Below, one piece after another: positions 1 through 4,922 of a stretch of DNA of 5,186 bases. How positions within the stretch are numbered: the stretch's first letter is position 1; the number at the start of each line of letters is the position of its first letter. The stretch comes from Dehalococcoidia bacterium (GTDB lineage: Bacteria; Chloroflexota; Dehalococcoidia; JACVQG01), in assembly GCA_015661045.1 (NCBI GenBank), contig JACVQG010000161.1:1-5186 (forward strand), given 5' to 3'. The notes under the pieces are model-generated. The model searched no databases. It was not told the DNA's origin and saw only the letters and a program-made list of their open reading frames with translations. The translations under genes were made by a program, and so were the position numbers.

Positions 1-1125
1 GACGAGGTGCACGGCACTCTATGCCGTGAGGTGGGAGGAGAGTTTGAGGTACGAATACCTCCCACGCAGTATTTCTTCCGCATCCGGGGCAAGGACGAAT
101 CGGCCCCCTTCGCCGGCCTCTACCGGGCGATGATCGCCCGCGCCGCCCGGGACGAGGGCGAAGCCGGCCGCATATACAGCGCTTTCAAGAAAGCCGTCAT
201 GTGGGCCGAGCCTTCCCGCTCCATCAGCTTCTATGACTGGCTGAGGCAATACACTGATAACCCGGCCATATTCGGCGTGTTCCAGATATTCATAGAAATG
301 GACTCGGCTCTGAACCATTCCGAACTTCCAGCCGGGGAGTTCTTCCGCTTTATCAAGGAGACCTCCTTTGTCAAACGCATGGGATTCGCTCCTTATGGGG
401 GAGGCTATGTCACCGACATTTTGGTCAAGGCCATCAGGACGCTGGGTGGCGACGTGTGGACCCGCTCCCGCGCCCTCCAGATCAAGGTCAAGGACGGCAA
501 CGCTGCCGGGATAATCATCCGCAAAGACAATGAAGAAGTCGAGGTCACCGCCCAGGCGGTGGTGTGCAATGCCCATCCCAGGGTGGCCGTCGAGCTGGCC
601 GGGGCAGACAAGTTCGACTCCGGCTCCCTCAAAGAAATCGCAGCCCTGAAGGGTTCCCCGCAGGTCATCTACTATATCACCAGCGACCGGCCTCTCCTGG
701 AAGACAAGCCCATGATCTGCCTGCCCGAGGCGCGACGCATCTTCGCCATAATGCAGTACAGCCACTTCTGCCCGGAGATGTCGCCAAAGGGCAAGCACCT
801 CATCGAGGCTGCGGCCTTCCTCGGCGATTCCAATCCTCCTTACGACTTCAAGAAGGAGATGGAACTCCAGATGCAGGACATCAGGGAGAACATCAAGGAC
901 TTCGACAAGTACGCCAAAATAATGAGAATAAACTGGTACCGCGGCCCATGGGGTCTAATGCGTGCCTGGGCCGGACATAACACCTTGCCTATTCATTCAC
1001 CTGTTCAGGGCCTGTACCTCACCGGCGATAGCTCGGCGCCGTCCGGCTGGTGGGGTTCCTCCGCCGCCGTGAAGAGCGGCCGCCTGACGGCAGAGGACAT
1101 AACGCGGCGATATAAGCCGACGTGA
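1..1125 (+). CDS. FAD-dependent phytoene-desaturase-like oxidoreductase, C-terminal part (5' truncated by window edge)
   Basis: The frame is open from base 1 to the TGA at 1123-1125, so the gene starts left of the window; a GTG at base 7 is in frame but has no ribosome binding site in view and is probably internal. Numbering from that GTG, the segment GGGYVTDILVKAIRTLGG (about 131-148), followed by an allosteric-looking beta strand and VVCNAHPRVAVELAG (about 185-199), is the pattern of the phytoene desaturase / carotenoid isomerase / amine oxidase superfamily. The ending GLYLTGDSSAPSGWWGSSAAVKSGR (from about 335) is the C-terminal FAD-contacting motif of that family. The N-terminal GxGxxG dinucleotide-binding fold is not in the window. 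The family oxidises or isomerises hydrophobic substrates using FAD; the substrate cannot be told here, and no carotenoid genes are nearby. The next gene is 300 bases downstream under its own promoter, so this gene probably belongs to a unit extending leftward. Family assignment is firm; function is open. Confidence 0.5.
   Translation, partial: DEVHGTLCREVGGEFEVRIPPTQYFFRIRGKDESAPFAGLYRAMIARAARDEGEAGRIYSAFKKAVMWAEPSRSISFYDWLRQYTDNPAIFGVFQIFIEMDSALNHSELPAGEFFRFIKETSFVKRMGFAPYGGGYVTDILVKAIRTLGGDVWTRSRALQIKVKDGNAAGIIIRKDNEEVEVTAQAVVCNAHPRVAVELAGADKFDSGSLKEIAALKGSPQVIYYITSDRPLLEDKPMICLPEARRIFAIMQYSHFCPEMSPKGKHLIEAAAFLGDSNPPYDFKKEMELQMQDIRENIKDFDKYAKIMRINWYRGPWGLMRAWAGHNTLPIHSPVQGLYLTGDSSAPSGWWGSSAAVKSGRLTAEDITRRYKPT
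10..65. repeat. Two adjacent inverted repeats inside coding sequence
   Basis: CACGGCA (10-16) and TGCCGTG (22-28) are perfect 7-base arms around a 5-base loop. Directly after, GTGGGAGG (31-38) and CCTCCCAC (58-65) are perfect 8-base arms around 19 bases, with an alternative inner pairing of GAGGT (46-50) and ACCTC (57-61). Both lie within the open reading frame of the oxidoreductase. They could be a small palindromic element tolerated in the coding sequence or chance in GC-rich DNA. Confidence 0.5.
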
Positions 1126-1140
1126 AGGAGGGCACACCCT

Positions 1141-1177
1141 GTAGGGGCGCAGCATGGAGACTGTCTCAAAAGTGAGA
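1141..1177. repeat. GTAGGGGCG half-repeat joined to an IS-like palindromic end
   Basis: GTAGGGGCGCAGCATG at 1141-1156 looks like the left half of a dispersed inverted repeat that would normally continue into its mirror image CTGCGCCCCTAC, but the mirror is missing. Instead the DNA passes at once into GAGACTGTCTC (1157-1167), a perfect 11-base palindrome, and TCTCA/TGAGA arms (1164-1168 and 1173-1177). The string GAGACTGTCTCAAAAGTGAG has the look of a terminal inverted repeat of an insertion sequence. No transposase and no matching second end are seen, so at most this is a remnant. GTAGGGGCG recurs at 3291. Confidence 0.5.
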
Positions 1178-1346
1178 TATTTGTATTTAAGGCAGCATAC
1201 ATTCCAGATTCAAGAAAACGATTTATGAGATACACTCCTGGCACGCCTTGTCTACAGATACCACATAGAAGCATGGCGCTCACGTCGCGCAACCCAGAAG
1301 GTGAATTGCGCTATACGTGAAAGGTTGGTTTTGGCTGCACGAGCAT

Positions 1347-1375
1347 TTGACTAATCTTGGGGCTTGTAGTAAGAT
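1347..1375 (+). promoter_or_regulatory. Sigma-70-type promoter for the TetR-hydrolase unit
   Basis: TTGACT at 1347-1352 (5 of 6 to the -35 consensus) is followed after exactly 17 bases by TAAGAT at 1370-1375 (4 of 6, with the key T, A and T at positions 1, 2 and 6). Transcription would begin near 1382, giving a leader of about 44 bases before the GTG at 1426. It is the best promoter-like sequence in the window and is placed correctly for the regulator gene. Confidence 0.5.
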
Positions 1376-1391
1376 AGCTTTGTCGATGAAA

Positions 1392-1409
1392 ACTGGCTGG
1401 CCGTCCAGT
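1392..1409. promoter_or_regulatory. Probable operator palindrome for the TetR regulator
   Basis: The 18 bases follow the pattern ACTGGnnGGCCnnCCAGT; 7 of the 9 base pairs across the centre are symmetric. The site lies about 10 to 27 bases after the predicted transcription start and before the ribosome binding site, where a bound repressor would block transcription. TetR-family proteins usually bind dyads of about 15-20 bases next to their own gene, so autoregulation is the natural reading. This is inference from position and symmetry. Confidence 0.5.
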
Positions 1410-1415
1410 CAGTAC

Positions 1416-1421
1416 AAGGAG
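1416..1421 (+). promoter_or_regulatory. Ribosome binding site that sets the TetR GTG start
   Basis: AAGGAG ends 4 bases before the GTG at 1426. The spacing is short but workable. It supports the GTG start, because no ATG occurs in frame before the helix-turn-helix domain. The overlapping GTG at 1421 is in another frame and reaches a stop after one further codon. Confidence 0.5.
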
Positions 1422-1425
1422 TGCC

Positions 1426-2064
1426 GTGAGGACTTTGCCTCACCATCCAACCCTTAATGATCAGGTATCCACCCCTGTTGGCTTGGCCGACAAAGGCATT
1501 GCCGGACGCTCGGCTATTCTCCAGGCGGCGGAAACCCTTTTCGCAAGTAACGGATATCAGTCGGCATCCATAGATGATATTGCCAGCGCCGCCGGAGTGT
1601 CCCGCGGCCTGGTACACTATCACTTTCACAGCAAGGAAGAACTTTTTATGGAAGTGGTCAAGGAAGTGATGGACGAGTTCGCAGCGCGTCTCAAAGAAAC
1701 CCTCGCGGATTGTCATACCAGTCGGGAAAAGCTTCATGCGCTGGTGTTGTCATTCATGGACCTGGCAGAGAGCAAGCGCAATCTGTGGCGGACAGGGGTT
1801 TCCGAGGCCGGCGGCCTGAGCATACAGATAACCCGGATGTTTGGCAGCTACCGGAAAAAAACGGTGGCCTTTATCACCCGGGTGCTAAGCGAGGGTGTAG
1901 TGACGGGGGAGCTAAGGACGGTGGATACCCAGTTCGTGGCCTATTGCCTGCTGGGGATAATTACCAGCACTGCCATGGGTAAGTTTCTTTCCAACTTGCA
2001 GTTGAGAGGCGAAGAAATCGCTGACCGAATCGCCATACTGCTTCTAGACGGAGTTGCAAATTAG
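1426..2064 (+). CDS. TetR/AcrR-family transcriptional regulator
   Basis: A 212-residue protein of normal TetR length. A non-conserved leader of about 25 residues precedes the DNA-binding domain: helix 1 is around RSAILQAAETLFASNGY (28-44), then SIDDIASAAGVSRGLVHYHFHSKEELF (48-74) is the classic TetR helix-turn-helix, with GVSRGLVHYHF forming the recognition helix and the conserved Tyr-His-Phe. Residues from about 75 to 212 are the variable helical domain that binds a ligand and dimerises; the ligand cannot be read from sequence. The start is GTG, set by AAGGAG just upstream. The stop is 2 bases before the next ATG, so this gene and the hydrolase form one transcriptional unit and the regulator probably controls both. 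In metabolic settings such regulators often sense acyl-CoA or aromatic-CoA esters, which would suit the dehydratase genes downstream, but that is inference. Confidence 0.5.
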   Translation: MRTLPHHPTLNDQVSTPVGLADKGIAGRSAILQAAETLFASNGYQSASIDDIASAAGVSRGLVHYHFHSKEELFMEVVKEVMDEFAARLKETLADCHTSREKLHALVLSFMDLAESKRNLWRTGVSEAGGLSIQITRMFGSYRKKTVAFITRVLSEGVVTGELRTVDTQFVAYCLLGIITSTAMGKFLSNLQLRGEEIADRIAILLLDGVAN

Positions 2065-2066
2065 AT

Positions 2067-3107
2067 ATGCGAAACCAAAGTGTATGTGTGGGTACTGAGA
2101 CTACGGAACTACCCTCTGGAGTTTACCAGCTAAAACTACCGTTTCCCAAGAATCCGATGGGCGCCGGAAGTTCACTCGGCTACGTCCTGGCTTACCTGGT
2201 AGAAATCGAAGGCGGCTTTGCTCTGATTGATACCGGCTGGAATGATAAGGTCACACTGGATTCGCTGGTTAAGCAGTTGGGTGACCTCGGCATAGGATTC
2301 ACCGATATCCGCTATGTGCTCGTAACCCACCACCACCTTGACCACCTCGGCCTCGCTGGCGAGATCCGGAAGCGGTCAGGCGGCAAGCTGGCAATGCACA
2401 GCCTGGAGCTACCCGGTACTATAAAAGACTTCTACACGTCCCTCTCTGTTGCCCCGTCCGATTGGTTCAGCGATTGGCTGTGGCGTCAGGGAATGGGGGA
2501 AGCCGATCTCAAGGCCCTCCCCTCAGCCCAATCCGGCATGGACAAGTTCTTGCCTCCCACGCCTGTCGACATAGTTATCAATGGCAGCGAGACTTTTCGT
2601 GATGGACTGGCTGACCTGGAGGCTGTCTGGACCCCGGGTCACAGCCCCGGCCATGTGTGCATATACGACTGGAAGCGAAAGATACTATTCGCGGGGGACC
2701 ACGTGTTGCCCCGAATCACACCGCACATAGCCCTCCAGCCTCACGTCGGGGGCAACCCCCTTGGAGACTATATAGACTCTCTGACAAAAATGGAAAAGAT
2801 GGATGTCTGTCTTGTCCTGCCTGCCCACGAACAAGCATTCACCGACCTTAGTGGGCGCATAGCGGAGTTGCTCGAACATCACCATGTAAGGTTGAACGAG
2901 GTCATAAGCACCCTGGAGAGCGGCCATAAGCTTGCCTATGAAGTCTGTGCCGACGTCACGTGGGGCTCAGGTGCTTGGGCAAAAATAAGCCCCTGGGACA
3001 GGCAGATGTCCCTGTTCGAGACCTTGGCCCACCTGGAACATCTGCAATCTCAGGGCAAGGTGGAGTCCTTTGAAGAAAAGGGGCGTACCTACTACCGGCT
3101 GAAATGA
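2067..3107 (+). CDS. Metallo-beta-lactamase-fold hydrolase with C-terminal winged-helix-like domain
   Basis: A 346-residue cytoplasmic protein with no signal peptide. The MBL core shows the strand LAYLVEIEGGFALIDTGW (41-58), the metal motif THHHLDH (87-93; H88, H90, D92, H93), TPGHSPGH with H192, GDH with D211, and PAHE with H254. All ligands for a two-metal site are present, so it should be active. After about residue 265 comes an extra helical region ending in LFETLAHLEHLQSQGK and a short beta wing, resembling the winged-helix tail of LACTB2-like MBL proteins. Relatives include glyoxalase II, thioesterase and nuclease types; hydrolysis of a thioester is plausible here but not shown. It starts 2 bases after the TetR stop, with GGAG at 2050-2053 rather far upstream (13-base spacing), so translation is probably coupled to the regulator gene. 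Family is sure, substrate unknown. Confidence 0.5.
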   Translation: MRNQSVCVGTETTELPSGVYQLKLPFPKNPMGAGSSLGYVLAYLVEIEGGFALIDTGWNDKVTLDSLVKQLGDLGIGFTDIRYVLVTHHHLDHLGLAGEIRKRSGGKLAMHSLELPGTIKDFYTSLSVAPSDWFSDWLWRQGMGEADLKALPSAQSGMDKFLPPTPVDIVINGSETFRDGLADLEAVWTPGHSPGHVCIYDWKRKILFAGDHVLPRITPHIALQPHVGGNPLGDYIDSLTKMEKMDVCLVLPAHEQAFTDLSGRIAELLEHHHVRLNEVISTLESGHKLAYEVCADVTWGSGAWAKISPWDRQMSLFETLAHLEHLQSQGKVESFEEKGRTYYRLK

Positions 3108-3109
3108 GT

Positions 3110-3150
3110 GGGACACCCGAAGCGGTCTGGCCGGAAACGGCGGTGTCTCC
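3110..3150 (+). other. Folded RNA region just after the hydrolase gene, not a classic terminator
   Basis: GACACC (3112-3117) pairs with GGTGTC (3142-3147), and GG (3110-3111) can pair with CC (3149-3150) past a bulged T. Nested inside is GCCG-GAAA-CGGC (3130-3141), a 4-base stem with a GNRA-type tetraloop stacked on the outer stem. It begins 2 bases after the stop codon. No T-run follows, so intrinsic termination is doubtful; it may instead stabilise the 3' end of the transcript. Confidence 0.5.
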
Positions 3151-3215
3151 CATCGTTCGACGTGGAGCGGCCCTGTCGAGCGGTTACAGAACATTTAAAA
3201 TGATGTGTTTCACGA

Positions 3216-3229
3216 GTAAAGTTTACAAT
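3216..3229 (+). promoter_or_regulatory. Weak -10-like element overlapped by a palindrome
   Basis: TACAAT at 3224-3229 is a 5 of 6 match to the -10 consensus, about 107 bases before the dehydratase gene start. No good -35 is found at 16-18 bases upstream. GTAAA-G-TTTAC (3216-3226), a perfect 11-base dyad, overlaps it. It could be an activator-dependent or repressed promoter for the 3336 gene, but support is thin. Confidence 0.5.
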
Positions 3230-3290
3230 GGGTGCATTCGCACACCTGGATAGAGCTACACGGGCGGTGATCCTTGCGTTGTCCATTTGA

Positions 3291-3314
3291 GTAGGGGCGA
3301 AGGGCGCAGCCCGG
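3291..3314. repeat. Second GTAGGGGCG half-repeat
   Basis: GTAGGGGCG appears again here, followed by AAGGGCGCAGCCCGGG, and it is not followed by a mirrored CGCCCCTAC. It shares its first 9 bases with the copy at 1141. Both lie in gaps between genes, as expected for a dispersed small repeat. It runs up to the ribosome binding site of the next gene. Confidence 0.5.
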
Positions 3315-3335
3315 GGATATGTAGAGGCAGCCAGT

Positions 3336-4580
3336 ATGTTAAAGCAGCTATGGCAGACCCGCCCACTGGAAAGTTGGGCTAAATGTAAAGAGCTCCGCCT
3401 TAATGCCTATAGAGAAATAGCCAATGCCCACGCCGAAGGCAAGCTGGTGGCCACTGGCTCGGTAGGGGCTAGCGTTATTCTACCCTCCGGGCTGGGGCCT
3501 TATGTTCACCTCGGTGCTGAGCCTTACGGGGCCAGCATCGCTACCGACCCCGCACTCTCTCAATTATGTTCCGAGGCCTATGAAGCCCGTAACTTTGCCC
3601 GGGACACTTGCTCCTATTTCCGTAACTATCTGGGATCTATGTTGGTTGATAAATTCTCCTTTGGCGGGCCTTTCCCCAGGCCCGATATTATTATAACCTC
3701 CCATATTTGCGATACTCATGCCAAATGGTTCCAAATTGTTGCCGAATATTACGGAATCCCCTGGTTCGCAATAGAGGTGCCGCCCCCCTTTAATCCCTCC
3801 CGAATTGAAGATAGGATAGAGTACACAGCGGGGCTTGTTTATGATTGCATCGAGTGGATGGAGAAGACCTTTCATAAAAAGTATGATGATGAACTTTTTA
3901 TAGAGGCAATCCACAACGAATGCGAAACCGAATCCCTGTTTGCTGAAGTTTGTTATTTGAACCAGGCTATCCCCGCTCCTTTAGACCAGAAACAGCTCTT
4001 CACCTTTTACGCCCCTTCGGCGGCATTCCGGTATAAAAAAGAATCTTCAGATTTCTACCGGTTCCTTCGCGATGAGGTAGAGGATAGGGTTAAGAATAAA
4101 ATAGCCTCCGTGGCCACCGAGCGCTGCCGGCTTATTCACGATAGCCAGCCTCCCTGGTATTTCATGGGACTTTATCGTATATTGGAGCAATATGGTGCGG
4201 TATGTGTCGGCTCCCAGTATTGCTTCGCTTTTGCCCACTTTGATATAGATAAAGATGGTATTTGGAAGCCAGCCAAAACCCCCCGGCAGATGGGCATCGA
4301 GCTAAAGAATAGAGACGATGCTGTGCGCTACTATGCCCGCAAGACTGTAAACAAGCCAATATGGGCGGGGGTATTCGGTTTGGCTAATGATAAATCCAGC
4401 CAGGTCTTGCAAATAATCCAGCAATGGAAAGCCAACGGTCTCATTATCCACCTCAATCGTGGTTGTGAGGGGTTAGCCGGCCAACAACTGGAAACAAAAC
4501 TGGCCTGCCAGCAAGCGGGAATCCCCACCATGACGTATGAAGGCAACATGGGGGATAAACGGGAGTTCGACTTGGCCTGA
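3336..4580 (+). CDS. 2-hydroxyacyl-CoA dehydratase / benzoyl-CoA reductase family subunit (BcrB/HgdB-like), C-terminus cut by TGA
   Basis: A 414-residue cytoplasmic protein. The family uses a [4Fe-4S] cluster in each subunit and one electron from an ATP-driven activator to dehydrate 2-hydroxyacyl-CoA or reduce aromatic CoA esters. Visible signatures: the N-terminal substrate-domain segment LGPYVHLGAEPYG (53-65), RDTCSYFRNYLG (89-100, C92), TSHICDTHAKWF (121-132, C125), and the C-terminal HLNRGCEG (372-379, C377) and GIPTMTYEGNMGDKREFD (395-412). C92, C125 and C377 are the likely cluster ligands. The ending most resembles the BcrB/BzdO side of the family, but the substrate cannot be assigned. 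The start ATG has AGAGG at 3323-3327, 8 bases upstream. In relatives a terminal helix of about 15-25 residues follows the EGNMGD...FD motif; here TGA comes 2 codons after it, and the frame stays open for 32 more codons. The partner subunit begins at 4923. Confidence 0.5.
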   Translation: MLKQLWQTRPLESWAKCKELRLNAYREIANAHAEGKLVATGSVGASVILPSGLGPYVHLGAEPYGASIATDPALSQLCSEAYEARNFARDTCSYFRNYLGSMLVDKFSFGGPFPRPDIIITSHICDTHAKWFQIVAEYYGIPWFAIEVPPPFNPSRIEDRIEYTAGLVYDCIEWMEKTFHKKYDDELFIEAIHNECETESLFAEVCYLNQAIPAPLDQKQLFTFYAPSAAFRYKKESSDFYRFLRDEVEDRVKNKIASVATERCRLIHDSQPPWYFMGLYRILEQYGAVCVGSQYCFAFAHFDIDKDGIWKPAKTPRQMGIELKNRDDAVRYYARKTVNKPIWAGVFGLANDKSSQVLQIIQQWKANGLIIHLNRGCEGLAGQQLETKLACQQAGIPTMTYEGNMGDKREFDLA

Positions 4581-4584
4581 AAAA

Positions 4585-4605
4585 GCAACCTTAGTGCTTG
4601 GTTGC
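4585..4605 (+). other. Hairpin 4 bases after the dehydratase TGA
   Basis: GCAACC (4585-4590) and GGTTGC (4600-4605) form a perfect 6-base stem around the loop TTAGTGCTT. The next bases are GGCAGTTCATTT, not a T-run, so it is a poor intrinsic terminator. An alternative pairing, AAGCA (4583-4587) with TGCTT (4595-4599), is also possible. Its place right behind an in-frame TGA invites comparison with a recoding hairpin, but the stem is short. Confidence 0.5.
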
Positions 4606-4650
4606 GGCAGTTCATTTATAATAAGTTTGGCTGCTTTGGGGGGTGGGATT

Positions 4651-4661
4651 CCATGCCCAGG
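4651..4661 (+). repeat. Degenerate copy of the palindrome half-site
   Basis: CCATGCCCAGG differs from CCATACCCCAGG (4721-4732) by one base change and one missing C. The flanks are also alike: GGATT before it against GTATC, and CTTA after it against TTTA. It lies about 70 bases left of the main palindrome in the same orientation as its left arm. Confidence 0.5.
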
Positions 4662-4722
4662 CTTATGGTCATTGGCTAAATAAGTTAGTTATTGAACTTG
4701 TCTAATGATGATGGCGTATCCC

Positions 4723-4748
4723 ATACCCCAGGTTTAAACCTGGGGTAT
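4723..4748. promoter_or_regulatory. 26-base perfect palindrome
   Basis: ATACCCCAGGTTT (4723-4735) is followed without a spacer by its exact reverse complement (4736-4748). Beyond a 2-base mismatch on each side, ATC (4718-4720) and GAT (4751-4753) extend the symmetry. Perfect symmetry of 13 pairs is far beyond chance in a gap of this size. It could be an operator for a dimeric regulator, a pair of abutting half-sites, or an RNA hairpin with a TTTAAA loop. No T-run follows on either strand, so a terminator is unlikely. Confidence 0.5.
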
Positions 4749-4769
4749 CAGATTTACCAAGACCGCGGG

Positions 4770-4785
4770 TATCTTTGTAAAGATA
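4770..4785. promoter_or_regulatory. 16-base dyad just upstream of the -35 element
   Basis: TATCTTT (4770-4776) and AAAGATA (4779-4785) are perfect 7-base arms around GT. It ends 2 bases before the predicted -35 at 4788, the usual place for an activator that contacts RNA polymerase. It is unrelated in sequence to the CCTGGGGTAT motif, so a second regulator could act here. Confidence 0.5.
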
Positions 4786-4787
4786 AG

Positions 4788-4817
4788 TTGTTAATTGCCG
4801 TCGGCCTGGGGTATAGT
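4788..4817 (+). promoter_or_regulatory. Predicted promoter for the second dehydratase-family gene, with CCTGGGGTAT over the -10
   Basis: TTGTTA (4788-4793; 4 of 6) and TATAGT (4812-4817; 5 of 6) are 18 bases apart. CCTGGGGTAT at 4805-4814 is an exact copy of the right arm of the big palindrome (4739-4748) and overlaps the spacer and -10, where a bound protein would exclude RNA polymerase. The leader would be about 100 bases to the ATG at 4923. Confidence 0.5.
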
Positions 4818-4910
4818 AAAAATTACACTCAGCAAGCAAAATACGAATACTTGTTTTATCAACACTTACAATAATTTATTCAACTAGATATAAGTCAGGA
4901 TAATTATAGC

Positions 4911-4915
4911 AAGGA
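4911..4915 (+). promoter_or_regulatory. Ribosome binding site for the 4923 gene
   Basis: AAGGA ends 7 bases before the ATG at 4923, a near-ideal spacing. It confirms the start of a gene that has no stop inside the window. Confidence 0.5.
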
Positions 4916-4922
4916 CGGTTAA

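Larger units (their letters stand above)
1126..1425. other. 300-base gap between oxidoreductase and TetR gene
   Basis: No convincing gene is present. A 31-codon + strand frame from the ATG at 1225 has no ribosome binding site and no recognisable product, and the minus-strand frames carry stops and resemble nothing I know. The left third holds a GTAGGGGCG half-repeat and an insertion-sequence-like palindromic end. The right third holds the promoter, operator and ribosome binding site of the TetR gene. There is no strong intrinsic terminator for the upstream gene: the only hairpin after its stop is a 4-base-arm AGGG/CCCT dyad at 1129-1140 with no T-run. The middle (about 1200-1340) holds nothing I can name. 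Confidence 0.5.
4581..4922. other. 342-base AT-rich gap between the two dehydratase-family genes
   Basis: Partner subunit genes of this family are normally a few bases apart, so a gap of this size is notable. It holds a hairpin just after the TGA, a 26-base perfect palindrome, two further copies of its half-site, a 16-base dyad, a plausible promoter and the ribosome binding site of the next gene. The only frame of any length (TTG at 4692 to stop at 4874, about 60 codons) has no ribosome binding site, matches nothing I recognise, and gets its repeated Leu-Gly-Tyr from the DNA repeat itself, so I do not call it a gene. Confidence 0.5.

Noticed and set aside
19..798. Long minus-strand reading frame (259 codons) opposite the oxidoreductase
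   Set aside because: It is the antisense shadow of a GC-rich gene. The + strand frame has clear family motifs and the minus frame has none.
1129..1140. AGGG-CACA-CCCT as a terminator for the oxidoreductase gene
   Set aside because: The stem is 4 base pairs and no T-run follows.
1005..1292. Minus-strand frame of 95 codons as a possible transposase remnant next to the IS-like end
   Set aside because: It overlaps the end of the real oxidoreductase gene, has no transposase motif I can recognise, and neighbouring frames are broken.
1225..1320. Small + strand frame of 31 codons in the gap
   Set aside because: It has no ribosome binding site, no recognisable product, and stop-to-stop length within chance.
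4578..4605. Selenocysteine insertion at the dehydratase TGA
   Set aside because: The hairpin is only 6 base pairs, the position is not a known redox or cluster Cys in this family, and no selenium machinery is in view. It is kept only as an alternative in the TGA finding.
4645..4817. CRISPR array from the repeated CCTGGGGTAT motif
   Set aside because: The copies are in opposite orientations, only about 10 bases long, too few and unevenly spaced, and no cas genes are present.
4692..4874. 60-codon frame starting with TTG in the AT-rich gap
   Set aside because: It has no ribosome binding site, crosses the 26-base palindrome and the predicted promoter, and its repeated Leu-Gly-Tyr comes from the DNA motif.
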